A stretch of DNA of 5,468 nucleotides from Hyphomicrobiales bacterium (GCA_028290345.1 JAQGKB010000159.1:1-5468), one strand, 5' to 3'; counted from the stretch's first letter, positions 1 to 5,435 are shown. The notes: generated by a model from the sequence alone, not told the origin. Made by a program: numbers and translations.

Positions 1-354
1 GCGGAGCTGGCCGGCATCCATACCCGGTGGGTCACCGTCAAGATCTTTATCCTGATGGGAACGCTGGCGGGTCTCGCCGCGGCGATTTCGTCGGCACGCC
101 TGAACGCTGCGACCAACGCACTCGGTACCTTTGACGAGCTTTACGTGATTGCGGCGGCCGTCATCGGGGGTACGTCGCTCACTGGCGGCGTTGGCACCAT
201 CGCGGGCGCCATGATGGGGGCACTGGTGATGCAGTCGCTGCAGTCGGGCATGGTGCTGCTCGGCATTGACAGTCCGCTGCAATCGATCGTCGTCGGGATC
301 GTCCTCGTTCTGGCGGTATGGCTCGACACGCTCTACCGCCGCAAAGCCAACTAG
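1..354 (+). CDS. Sugar ABC transporter permease, XylH/RbsC type (partial, 3' end only)
   Basis: This is the C-terminal 117 residues of an inner-membrane permease of the BPD_transp_2 family, which moves a monosaccharide delivered by a periplasmic binding protein. The reading frame is open from base 1, so the gene begins outside the window. The visible part has a hydrophobic helix at about residues 12-30, the family signature IGGTSLTGGVGTIAG at residues 55-69, and further hydrophobic stretches at about 66-88 and 93-109, ending in a short basic tail (YRRKAN). The signature and the AVWLDT ending resemble E. coli XylH more than RbsC. The ATPase gene follows 11 bases after the stop, and its ribosome binding site overlaps this stop codon, so the two are co-transcribed. 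Family assignment is firm. The substrate (xylose, fructose, ribose or another sugar) cannot be read from this fragment. Confidence 0.9.
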   Translation, partial: AELAGIHTRWVTVKIFILMGTLAGLAAAISSARLNAATNALGTFDELYVIAAAVIGGTSLTGGVGTIAGAMMGALVMQSLQSGMVLLGIDSPLQSIVVGIVLVLAVWLDTLYRRKAN

Positions 355-357
355 GAA
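353..357 (+). promoter_or_regulatory. Ribosome binding site for the sugar ABC ATPase
   Basis: AGGAA overlaps the permease TAG stop codon and lies 8 bases before the ATG at 366. It decides the start: the same frame is open back to an ATG at 318, but that start would lie inside the permease gene and lacks a comparable site. Confidence 0.7.
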
Positions 358-365
358 CTTGCAAG

Positions 366-1148
366 ATGCTGGACACGAAAACGCCGCTCGTCGAGTTGCA
401 GGACATTTCGATTTCCTTCGGCGGGGTGCGGGCAGTCGAGAGCGCTTCGATGGCGCTCTATCCGGGCGAGGTGCTGGCGCTGCTGGGCCACAACGGGGCG
501 GGAAAGTCGACGCTGGTCAAGATTCTCTCAGGCGCCTACAAGCGCGACGCCGGGACGATCCGCATCGACGGCAAGGAAGCCACGATCAATAACCCGCGCG
601 ACGCCAAGGCCTATGGCATCGAGACCATCTACCAGACGCTGGCGGTAGCGGATAATGTCGATGCCGCGGCGAACCTGTTTCTCGGGCGTGAACTGACCAC
701 GGCACTTGGTACGCTCGATGATGCGGCTATGGAATCGCGGACGCGCGAAGTGATGGGTCGCCTCAACCCGAACTTCAAGCGCTTCAAGGAACCGGTGAAG
801 GCACTTTCGGGCGGGCAGCGGCAGTCGGTGGCCATCGCCCGTGCGATTCTCTTCAACGCTCGCATCCTGATCATGGACGAGCCGACCGCAGCGCTCGGAC
901 CGCAGGAAACGGCTCAGGTCGGCGACTTGATCAAGCAGCTCAAGTCCGAGGGCATCGGCATTTTCCTCATCAGCCACGACATCCATGACGTGTTCGATCT
1001 GGCGGACAGGGTCTGCGTGATGAAGAACGGGGAGGTCGTCGGTACGGCCAACACCGCCGATGTCACCAAGGACGAGGTCTTGGGCATGATCATCCTGGGT
1101 AAGGTGCCTGCAGGCGCCACCCCGGGACCGGGCGCAATCAAGGTCTGA
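366..1148 (+). CDS. Sugar ABC transporter ATP-binding protein, single-domain XylG/FrcA type
   Basis: This 260-residue cytoplasmic ATPase powers the permease encoded just upstream. It has one complete nucleotide-binding domain: Walker A GHNGAGKS at 41-48, Q-loop glutamine at 90, signature LSGGQ at 147-151, Walker B ILIMDEP at 167-173 with catalytic Glu172, and the switch histidine at 204. E. coli XylG and RbsA have two such domains in about 500 residues. A single domain of about 260 residues is the form known from rhizobial sugar importers such as FrcA of the Sinorhizobium fructose system, so this is a normal family length and not a truncation. Two copies would be needed per transporter. The start at 366 is chosen from the AGGAA site 8 bases upstream and from family length. 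The gene ends an operon and is followed by a GC-rich hairpin. The sugar carried is unknown; xylose is a reasonable guess from the XylH-like permease. Confidence 0.93.
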   Translation: MLDTKTPLVELQDISISFGGVRAVESASMALYPGEVLALLGHNGAGKSTLVKILSGAYKRDAGTIRIDGKEATINNPRDAKAYGIETIYQTLAVADNVDAAANLFLGRELTTALGTLDDAAMESRTREVMGRLNPNFKRFKEPVKALSGGQRQSVAIARAILFNARILIMDEPTAALGPQETAQVGDLIKQLKSEGIGIFLISHDIHDVFDLADRVCVMKNGEVVGTANTADVTKDEVLGMIILGKVPAGATPGPGAIKV

Positions 1149-1166
1149 TAGACAGGTGCCTGGGCA

Positions 1167-1189
1167 GGGGCGGGCTTGACGCCTGCCCC
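1167..1189 (+). terminator. GC-rich hairpin after the sugar ABC operon, possible terminator
   Basis: GGGGCGGGC and GCCTGCCCC form a 9-bp stem (one G-U pair) around the loop TTGAC, 18 bases after the ATPase stop codon. There is no T-tract after the stem, so it may be a weak or Rho-assisted terminator or a structure that protects the mRNA 3' end. I found no gene in the rest of the 1149-1277 gap. Confidence 0.45.
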
Positions 1190-1266
1190 GCGGGCCTAGC
1201 CGCGCTGCTTCACCTCATTGCCTCGGGTTCCGCAGCTACCAAATCAAGGCTAGTGTTCCCGGCTTC

Positions 1267-1274
1267 GAGGAGGA
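1267..1274 (+). promoter_or_regulatory. Strong Shine-Dalgarno of the DUF1345 gene
   Basis: GAGGAGGA lies directly before two in-frame ATG codons at 1275 and 1278. The core AGGAGG is only 1 base from the first ATG and 4 from the second, and its leading GAGG is 7 bases from the second, so the second ATG is the better start. Confidence 0.7.
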
Positions 1275-1277
1275 ATG

Positions 1278-1958
1278 ATGGCATTGGCAAAGACTTTAGC
1301 TCTCAGACGGCCCACGCCGCGGCATCTCGCGTTCTACATTGCGGCGACCATCGGCGTGTTGGTCGGGAGTGCGGCGTTTGTCTTTTCAAGAGGCCTTGCC
1401 ATCGAGATCGGGGCGAGCGCGTTCTTTCTCACCTATCTTGTGCTGGTTGGCCGGCAACTGCCAAAACTGTCTGCGGTGTTCCTGCGGGCGCACGCCGATG
1501 AAGCAGATGCGCCGGTACCGCTGATTTTCCTCGCGACGATCGCCACGGTTTCGATTTCGGCAACCTCGCTGTTCATCCTTATCAATTCGGCCGGCGCGCG
1601 CGAGACGGTGGCCCTTGTGCTGAGTATTGTCTCGGTGCTGCTCGGCTGGTTCAGCGTCAACACCATGATGGGGCTGCACTATGCTTACGAGTATTACGAA
1701 TCGCGCGATGCAAGCCCGGGAAAGCGCGGCCAGGGACCGTTCGACGGCGGGCTGCTATTACCGGATGGGGAAAAGCCGGACGGTGTCAGCTTCCTCTACT
1801 TCTCGAACGTTGTCGGCATGACGGCGCAGGTTTCCGACGTGCAGGTGAGTTCCAACAAGATGCGGCGGCTGGTGCTGGTCCACGGCGTCTTCTCGTTCTT
1901 CTTCAACACGATCATCCTCGCGGCCGCGGTCAATATCATCGTCTCACTGGGGCATTAG
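1278..1958 (+). CDS. DUF1345 family integral membrane protein
   Basis: This protein of 226 residues (227 if the ATG at 1275 is used) is an uncharacterised inner-membrane protein. Hydrophobic segments lie at about 17-36, 42-58, 81-103, 111-130 and 199-222. The family signature is the C-terminal block from about 160 to 220: GGLLLPDG, then FLYFSNVVGMTAQVSDVQV (172-190), then MRRLVLVHG and the FFFNTIILA helix. The hydrophobic re-entrant-looking stretch at 172-186 followed by a polar SD pair recalls the pore loop of simple two-helix cation channels, but that is only a resemblance and no function is established. The conserved HYAYEYY motif (134-140) sits just after the fourth helix. The yaiI-type gene starts 2 bases after its stop codon, indicating co-translation. 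The start was chosen by Shine-Dalgarno spacing. Family assignment is from recognised motifs. Confidence 0.85.
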   Translation: MALAKTLALRRPTPRHLAFYIAATIGVLVGSAAFVFSRGLAIEIGASAFFLTYLVLVGRQLPKLSAVFLRAHADEADAPVPLIFLATIATVSISATSLFILINSAGARETVALVLSIVSVLLGWFSVNTMMGLHYAYEYYESRDASPGKRGQGPFDGGLLLPDGEKPDGVSFLYFSNVVGMTAQVSDVQVSSNKMRRLVLVHGVFSFFFNTIILAAAVNIIVSLGH

Positions 1959-1960
1959 GC

Positions 1961-2422
1961 ATGGCGGCGCCAATTGTTTATGTCGATGCCGATGCGTGTC
2001 CGGTGAAGGAGGAAGCGGCGCGGGTCGCCGAGCGTCACGGTCTCGCCATCGTCTTCGTCGCAAATACCGGCCTGCGCCCGTCGCGTGATCCGATGATCCG
2101 CTATGTGGTGGTGCCGCAGGGGGCCGATGCGGCGGATGACTGGATCGTTGAACACGCTGGCGGCAATGACATCGTCGTCACCGCCGACATTCCTCTGGCT
2201 AGCCGGAGCCTCGCAAAAGGAGCCCATGTTCTGGGCCCGACGGGCAAGCAATTCACATCCGATTCGATTGGGATGGCGCTGGCGATACGAAATCTTAACC
2301 AGCATCTGCGGGAGACCGGCGAGAGTAAGGGCTACAATGCCAGTTTTTCGGCACGCGATCGCTCGCATTTCTTGTCCAAGCTCGATGAAACTATTCAGCG
2401 CGCTAAAAAAGTTGCAGAATGA
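1961..2422 (+). CDS. yaiI: YaiI/YqxD family protein (UPF0178, DUF188)
   Basis: This 153-residue soluble protein is full length for the UPF0178 family. Conserved blocks are VDADACPVK at 8-16, the ANTG motif at 34-37, the acidic GADAADDWI region at 54-62, the VVTADIPLA block at 72-80, KGA at 86-88, and the SFSARDRSHF-type C-terminal segment at 128-137. The set of conserved aspartates (9, 11, 59, 60, 70, 76) is consistent with the PIN-like nuclease fold proposed for the family, but no activity is established. It lies 2 bases after the DUF1345 stop and has no good Shine-Dalgarno of its own, only a GGGG at 1949-1952 inside the preceding gene, so translation is probably coupled to that gene. A hairpin begins 2 bases after the stop. 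The family call is secure, the biochemical role is not. Confidence 0.93.
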   Translation: MAAPIVYVDADACPVKEEAARVAERHGLAIVFVANTGLRPSRDPMIRYVVVPQGADAADDWIVEHAGGNDIVVTADIPLASRSLAKGAHVLGPTGKQFTSDSIGMALAIRNLNQHLRETGESKGYNASFSARDRSHFLSKLDETIQRAKKVAE

Positions 2423-2423
2423 G

Positions 2424-2456
2424 CTGTGCAACCAAACGGTTGCCACAGTCATTTCT
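2424..2456 (+). terminator. Probable intrinsic terminator after the DUF1345-yaiI unit
   Basis: CTGTGCAACC (2424-2433) pairs with GGTTGCCACAG (2438-2448) as a 10-bp stem with one bulged C around an AAAC loop. The tail TCATTTCT is only moderately T-rich. Its position, right after the yaiI stop, fits termination. Confidence 0.6.
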
Positions 2457-2468
2457 AAAAACTGTAGA
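2440..2468 (+). promoter_or_regulatory. Possible sigma-70-type promoter of the EF-hand lipoprotein gene
   Basis: TTGCCA at 2440-2445 (5 of 6 to TTGACA) is followed after 17 bases by TGTAGA at 2463-2468 (3 of 6 to TATAAT). The -35 would lie in the right arm of the preceding terminator stem. The -10 match is weak, so this is a tentative call based on spacing and the need for a promoter in this gap. Confidence 0.25.
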
Positions 2469-2534
2469 GCAAACTAGTCGAGTCGATGTTCGTTAGTGGG
2501 ACGGCAGGACTCTCGAAAAACAAGGAAACTCGTC

Positions 2535-2981
2535 ATGAATTTTAGAATTGCCTTGGCTCTCCCCGTAGTGCTGGTTATGGGGTTGGCTGTTGCTGCGTGC
2601 GACAACAAGAAAGACACGACCCCTGCAGCGACGACGACTCCGGCCGCGGCGACGACTCCGGCCGCGGCGACCCCGGCGCCTGCCGCTGCTCCGGCGGCCC
2701 CCGCTACAAACGCCATGGCTCCGGCCGCGGAAGCTGCCAAGCCCGCTGCGCCGGCAGCTGCAGCCCCAGCTGCTGCGCCGGCGCCGGCCGCCGCTGCTGC
2801 TGCGACGACGCCCGATTTCGCTACGGCGGACAAGGACAAGAGCGGCGGCGTATCGCTGACCGAGGCCCAGGCTGTGTGGCCCAAGCTGACGCAGGACCAG
2901 TTCAACGCCGCCGATACGGACAAGAATGGCCAGCTTTCCGACACCGAGTTCGCAGCCTTGGCCAAGGCGCCGCCGGCCTGA
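2535..2981 (+). CDS. EF-hand lipoprotein with Ala/Pro-rich linker, putative calcium binding
   Basis: This 148-residue exported protein has three parts. Residues 1-21 are a lipoprotein signal peptide ending in the lipobox VAAC, with the lipidated cysteine at 22. Residues 28-92 are a low-complexity Ala/Pro/Thr linker likely to be extended. Residues 93-148 hold a pair of canonical 12-residue EF-hand loops, DKDKSGGVSLTE at 99-110 and DTDKNGQLSDTE at 127-138, each with ligands at positions 1, 3, 5, 9 and 12. I infer a small calcium-binding domain tethered to the membrane by a flexible arm. The residue after the cysteine is Asp, which in E. coli retains lipoproteins in the inner membrane; whether that rule holds here is unknown. 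The start at 2535 is set by AAGGAA 7 bases upstream and by the signal peptide; an in-frame ATG at 2496 would add a poor signal extension. It appears monocistronic, between two terminators. Its partner and role are unknown. Confidence 0.85.
   Translation: MNFRIALALPVVLVMGLAVAACDNKKDTTPAATTTPAAATTPAAATPAPAAAPAAPATNAMAPAAEAAKPAAPAAAAPAAAPAPAAAAAATTPDFATADKDKSGGVSLTEAQAVWPKLTQDQFNAADTDKNGQLSDTEFAALAKAPPA
2634..2669 (+). repeat. Two tandem 18-bp repeats in the lipoprotein linker
   Basis: Two identical copies of ACGACTCCGGCCGCGGCG lie end to end and encode TTPAAA twice. A partly matching third unit follows. This suggests the linker length can change by slippage or unequal recombination without loss of frame. 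Confidence 0.8.
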
Positions 2982-3018
2982 TTGACCTGAGACTCCGAGG
3001 CACATACCTGCCTTCGAG

Positions 3019-3048
3019 CCACATCGCCTTCGGGCGGTGTGGTTTTTT
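3019..3048 (+). terminator. Strong intrinsic terminator with UUCG tetraloop
   Basis: CCACATCGCC (3019-3028) and GGCGGTGTGG (3033-3042) form a 10-bp stem with one G-U pair, closed by a TTCG tetraloop and followed at once by six T (3043-3048). It lies 37 bases after the lipoprotein stop and separates that gene from frmA. Confidence 0.93.
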
Positions 3049-3054
3049 CGTTTG

Positions 3055-3070
3055 GGGTCGAATGTGACCC
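3055..3070 (+). promoter_or_regulatory. Inverted repeat upstream of frmA, candidate operator
   Basis: GGGTC (3055-3059) and GACCC (3066-3070) are perfect 5-base arms around GAATGT, 53 bases before the frmA start and just after the terminator T-tract. The placement suits an operator in the promoter region, but no regulator is known and short dyads arise by chance. Confidence 0.3.
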
Positions 3071-3077
3071 TAAACCG

Positions 3078-3091
3078 GTGCTAAGCAGCAC
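3078..3091 (+). promoter_or_regulatory. Second inverted repeat in the frmA leader
   Basis: GTGCT (3078-3082) and AGCAC (3087-3091) are perfect 5-base arms around AAGC, 32 bases before the frmA start. It could be an operator half-site pair or a small mRNA hairpin. Confidence 0.3.
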
Positions 3092-3111
3092 TCGATGCCA
3101 AAGCCGTTTGT

Positions 3112-3116
3112 GAGGA
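3112..3116 (+). promoter_or_regulatory. Ribosome binding site of frmA
   Basis: GAGGA ends 6 bases before the ATG at 3123. A TTG at 3117, two codons upstream in the same frame, directly abuts this site and would be too close, so 3123 is the start. Confidence 0.75.
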
Positions 3117-3122
3117 TTGCCG

Positions 3123-4250
3123 ATGAAAACCCGTGCCGCTGTTGCTTTTGAAGCCGGAAAGCCGCTGGAGATCGTGGAGGTCGATCTGGAGGGGCCGAAG
3201 GCGGGTGAGGTTTTGGTCGAGATAAAGGCCACCGGCATCTGCCATACGGATCAGTTCACGCTTTCAGGCGCCGACCCGGAAGGTTTGTTTCCGGCCATTC
3301 TCGGCCACGAGGGCGCCGGCATTGTCGTAGACGTGGGCTCAGGCGTCACCAGTGTCCAACGGGGCGACCACGTCATTCCCCTCTACACGCCCGAATGCCG
3401 GCAGTGTCCGTCGTGCCTTAGCGGCAAGACCAATCTCTGCACCGCGATCCGCGCCACCCAGGGCCGGGGACTGATGCCGGACGGCACGTCGCGTTTTTCG
3501 CTCAACGGCAAGCCGATTTTCCACTACATGGGCTGCTCGACGTTTTCGAACTTTACCGTGCTGCCGGAAATCGCGGTGGCGAAAATCAACCCGGACGCGC
3601 CGTTCGACAAGGTGTTCTACATCGGCTGCGGAGTCACGACGGGCGTTGGGGCGGTGATCAACACCGCGAAGGTCGAAGTCGGGGCAACGGCAATCGTCTT
3701 TGGTCTCGGCGGTATCGGCCTCAACGTCGTACAAGGGCTGCGGCTTGCAGGTGCCGACATGATCATCGGCGTCGATCTCAACAACGAGCGGATGACCTGG
3801 GGCGAGCGCTTCGGGATGACGCATTTCGTCAATCCGAACGATGTGCAAGGCGATCTGGTGGCCCACCTGGTGAACATGACCAAGCGCGGCGCGGACCAGA
3901 TCGGGGGCGCCGACTACACCTTCGACTGTACGGGCAACACCAAGGTGATGCGGCAAGCGCTCGAAGCCAGCCATCGCGGCTGGGGAAAATCCGTGGTCAT
4001 CGGCGTCGCTGGGGCAGGGCAGGAGATATCCACCCGGCCGTTCCAACTCGTCACCGGCCGCACCTGGATGGGCACGGCCTTTGGCGGCGCCAAGGGCCGT
4101 ACGGACGTGCCGAAGATCGTCGACTGGTACATGTCGGGCAAGATCGAGATCGATCCGATGATCACCCACACGTTGCGTCTCGAGGACATCAACAAGGGAT
4201 TCGATCTGATGCACGCCGGCGAGTCGATCCGCAGCGTCGTGCTATTCTAG
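3123..4250 (+). CDS. frmA: S-(hydroxymethyl)glutathione dehydrogenase, class III alcohol dehydrogenase
   Basis: This cytoplasmic 375-residue enzyme oxidises S-hydroxymethylglutathione, formed from formaldehyde and glutathione, to S-formylglutathione with NAD+. The family also reduces S-nitrosoglutathione. Catalytic zinc ligands are Cys40, His62 and Cys169. The structural zinc site is Cys92, Cys95, Cys98 and Cys106. The Rossmann motif GLGGIG is at 194-199, with Asp218 at the end of the second strand, the usual NAD-selecting residue. Arg110 in IRATQGRGLMPDG aligns with Arg115 of human ADH5, and the DPEG stretch (51-54) keeps the acidic residues of the class III substrate pocket, so it is class III and not an ethanol dehydrogenase. 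Length and MKTRAAVAF start match E. coli FrmA and human ADH5. Around 253-264 (TKRGADQIGGAD) it is a few residues longer than E. coli FrmA. The DUF3224 gene follows 9 bases downstream. No FrmR repressor or S-formylglutathione hydrolase gene is adjacent. Confidence 0.97.
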   Translation: MKTRAAVAFEAGKPLEIVEVDLEGPKAGEVLVEIKATGICHTDQFTLSGADPEGLFPAILGHEGAGIVVDVGSGVTSVQRGDHVIPLYTPECRQCPSCLSGKTNLCTAIRATQGRGLMPDGTSRFSLNGKPIFHYMGCSTFSNFTVLPEIAVAKINPDAPFDKVFYIGCGVTTGVGAVINTAKVEVGATAIVFGLGGIGLNVVQGLRLAGADMIIGVDLNNERMTWGERFGMTHFVNPNDVQGDLVAHLVNMTKRGADQIGGADYTFDCTGNTKVMRQALEASHRGWGKSVVIGVAGAGQEISTRPFQLVTGRTWMGTAFGGAKGRTDVPKIVDWYMSGKIEIDPMITHTLRLEDINKGFDLMHAGESIRSVVLF

Positions 4251-4254
4251 GGGG
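4249..4254 (+). promoter_or_regulatory. Ribosome binding site of the DUF3224 gene, overlapping the frmA stop
   Basis: AGGGGG shares its first two bases with the frmA TAG stop. It is 5 bases from the ATG at 4260 and 8 from the in-frame ATG at 4263. Either start is possible. The overlap supports coupling of the two genes. Confidence 0.65.
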
Positions 4255-4259
4255 CGCTA

Positions 4260-4661
4260 ATGATGCGCAGTGCAAGCGGTCCATTTGACGTCAAAACCCT
4301 GCCGCAACCGCCGGAAGCAAATGCCGAGTTTGCGGCCGTATCCCGCTTGCTGCTGGACAAGCAGTTCCATGGCGACCTGCAAGCCGTCAGCAGAGGCCAG
4401 ATGCTTGCCATGGGTGGCGAGAACGGCTGGGGCGTCTATGTGGCGATCGAAAAAGTCATGGGGACGCTGCACGGCCGGAGCGGCAGCTTCGTGCTCTACC
4501 ATCACGGCACGATGTCGCCGCGAGGCCAGCAGTTGAACGTAACGGTTGGGCCCGAATCGGGCAGCGGCGATCTCGTTGGCCTTTCCGGCACGATGACCAT
4601 CAACAATGTCGATGGCGTGCATTCCTACATCTTCGAGTATGCGCTGCCGGCCTTGGACTGA
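4260..4661 (+). CDS. DUF3224 domain-containing protein
   Basis: This 133-residue protein (132 if it starts at 4263) has no signal peptide or membrane helix and is probably cytoplasmic. It matches the DUF3224 pattern from end to end: the opening G-FDVK strand at 7-12, a FHGDL-type strand at 36-40, the YVAIEKVMGTLHGRSGSF core at 60-77, LYHHGTM at 79-85, then the GPESGSGDLVGLSG turn at 97-110 and a final HSYIFEYAL strand at 121-129. The family is known from structural genomics as a small beta-barrel and has no established function; a ligand-binding or enzymatic role is open. The gene lies 9 bases after frmA with its ribosome binding site overlapping the frmA stop, so it is almost certainly co-expressed with formaldehyde dehydrogenase. 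It ends 4 bases from the stop codon of rlmB on the other strand. Confidence 0.85.
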   Translation: MMRSASGPFDVKTLPQPPEANAEFAAVSRLLLDKQFHGDLQAVSRGQMLAMGGENGWGVYVAIEKVMGTLHGRSGSFVLYHHGTMSPRGQQLNVTVGPESGSGDLVGLSGTMTINNVDGVHSYIFEYALPALD

Positions 4662-4665
4662 GCGG

Positions 4666-5418
4666 CTATTCGCGCCCGGCCGTGGCCGCGAACAGTGCGA
4701 TGGCCGCGGCGTTCGAGACGTTGAGCGATTTGATCGGGCCGGGCATCTCGAGCTTCACCATTTCGTCGCAAAGGCTGCGGGTCTTCTGGCGCAGCCCCTT
4801 GCCCTCCGCGCCAAGCACGATGGCGAGAGGCACGGACTTTTCGCGCGCCTTGAGCGTCGCTTCGGCCTCTGAATCAAATCCCAGCACCGTCAGGCCGCGC
4901 TTCTTCAGGGTTTCAAGGGCGTCGCCCAGGTTGCGCACTTCGATCAGCGGCACCAGGTCCAGCGCGCCGGATGCGGATTTGGCCATCACCCCGGTCTCGC
5001 GCGGCGCGTAGCGCTGGGTGGTCAGCACGGCGTCGGCGCCAAAGGCACAAGCGGTGCGCAGAATGGCCCCCACATTGTGCGGATCGGTCACCTGATCGAG
5101 CACCACCACCAGCTTCAGTCCCTGGATGTCATCGAGCCCGAACCGGTCGACGGGTTCAACCTCGAGCGCGGCACCCTGGTGCACCGCGTCGGTGCCCAGT
5201 AGCCGATCGAGGTCCTTCGGCGTCGTCTCCCGTACCGGGACCTTTCCTGTCCCGCCGCCCTCATTCAGGCGTGCAAGGGCGTTGGGAGTAGCCAGCAGCA
5301 CGATCTTGCGCCGGCGCGGATTATCGAGCGCAGCGCGCACTGTATGGATGCCGTAGAGATAGACCGGCCCGGTGTCGGGGTCGTATTTCGGCTTGGGTGG
5401 AAACTTGTTGAAGCTCAT
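4666..5418 (-). CDS. rlmB: 23S rRNA (guanosine-2'-O-)-methyltransferase RlmB, SpoU/TrmH family
   Basis: This 250-residue cytoplasmic enzyme transfers a methyl group from S-adenosylmethionine to a ribose 2'-OH in 23S rRNA (Gm2251 in E. coli). After a basic, proline-rich start (residues 1-12), the SpoU substrate-binding domain spans about 19-90, with LYGIHTVRAAL at 21-31 and HQGAALEVEP at 80-89. The SPOUT knot domain spans about 101-248. Its three motifs are present: motif 1 DPHNVGAILRTA (112-123, Asn115 and Arg121), motif 2 LGAEGKGLR (202-210, Glu205) and motif 3 SLNVSNAAAIAL (231-242, Asn233). Each is offset by a constant 7 residues from the conserved positions I recall for E. coli RlmB. The alternative is another TrmH-family enzyme acting on tRNA, but the N-terminal domain and length favour RlmB. 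The start has no clear Shine-Dalgarno; it is chosen because the N-terminus is typical. The gene converges on the DUF3224 gene. Confidence 0.92.
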   Translation of the reverse strand: MSFNKFPPKPKYDPDTGPVYLYGIHTVRAALDNPRRRKIVLLATPNALARLNEGGGTGKVPVRETTPKDLDRLLGTDAVHQGAALEVEPVDRFGLDDIQGLKLVVVLDQVTDPHNVGAILRTACAFGADAVLTTQRYAPRETGVMAKSASGALDLVPLIEVRNLGDALETLKKRGLTVLGFDSEAEATLKAREKSVPLAIVLGAEGKGLRQKTRSLCDEMVKLEMPGPIKSLNVSNAAAIALFAATAGRE

Positions 5419-5435
5419 GGCGCTGGCGTAGCGCC
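5419..5435 (-). promoter_or_regulatory. Hairpin abutting the rlmB start codon
   Basis: On the rlmB mRNA strand, GGCGCT and AGCGCC form a 6-bp stem around ACGCC, ending on the base before the ATG. It occupies the place where a Shine-Dalgarno would be, and none is seen there. It may dampen initiation or may be chance in GC-rich DNA. The rest of the sequence to the window edge (5436-5468) shows nothing I can name. Confidence 0.3.

Noticed and set aside
876..902. D-loop reads AALG instead of the common SALD in the ABC ATPase
   Set aside because: To my knowledge the final Asp of this loop is often replaced in sugar-importer ATPases of this class, and all catalytic motifs are intact, so it is not evidence of an inactive protein.
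366..1148. ABC ATPase half the length of E. coli XylG/RbsA, possibly truncated
   Set aside because: Single-domain proteins of about 260 residues are the standard form in rhizobial FrcA-like importers, and there is no leftover second domain downstream.
1149..1277. Possible promoter (TTGCCT at 1218) for the DUF1345 gene
   Set aside because: No acceptable -10 lies at 16-18 bases, so it was not listed as a feature.
1955..2452. Minus-strand open frame of 165 codons opposite yaiI
   Set aside because: The plus-strand frame has all UPF0178 motifs; the opposite frame has none and includes the terminator hairpin.
2474..3238. Long minus-strand open frame (254 codons) opposite the EF-hand gene
   Set aside because: It is the complement of the Ala/Pro-rich linker, giving an artificial Ala/Gly/Val run. 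It crosses a clear terminator and runs into frmA. The plus strand has a signal peptide, lipobox and EF-hands.
3339..4214. Minus-strand open frame of 291 codons inside frmA
   Set aside because: It lies entirely opposite a well-conserved enzyme gene, and its product is His/Arg/Asp-rich with no recognisable motif. This is expected in GC-rich coding DNA.
4669..4692. TTCGCG...CGCGAA hairpin as a terminator
   Set aside because: It lies in the last codons of rlmB, has an internal mismatch, and no T-tract follows on either strand, so it was kept only as a remark in a finding.
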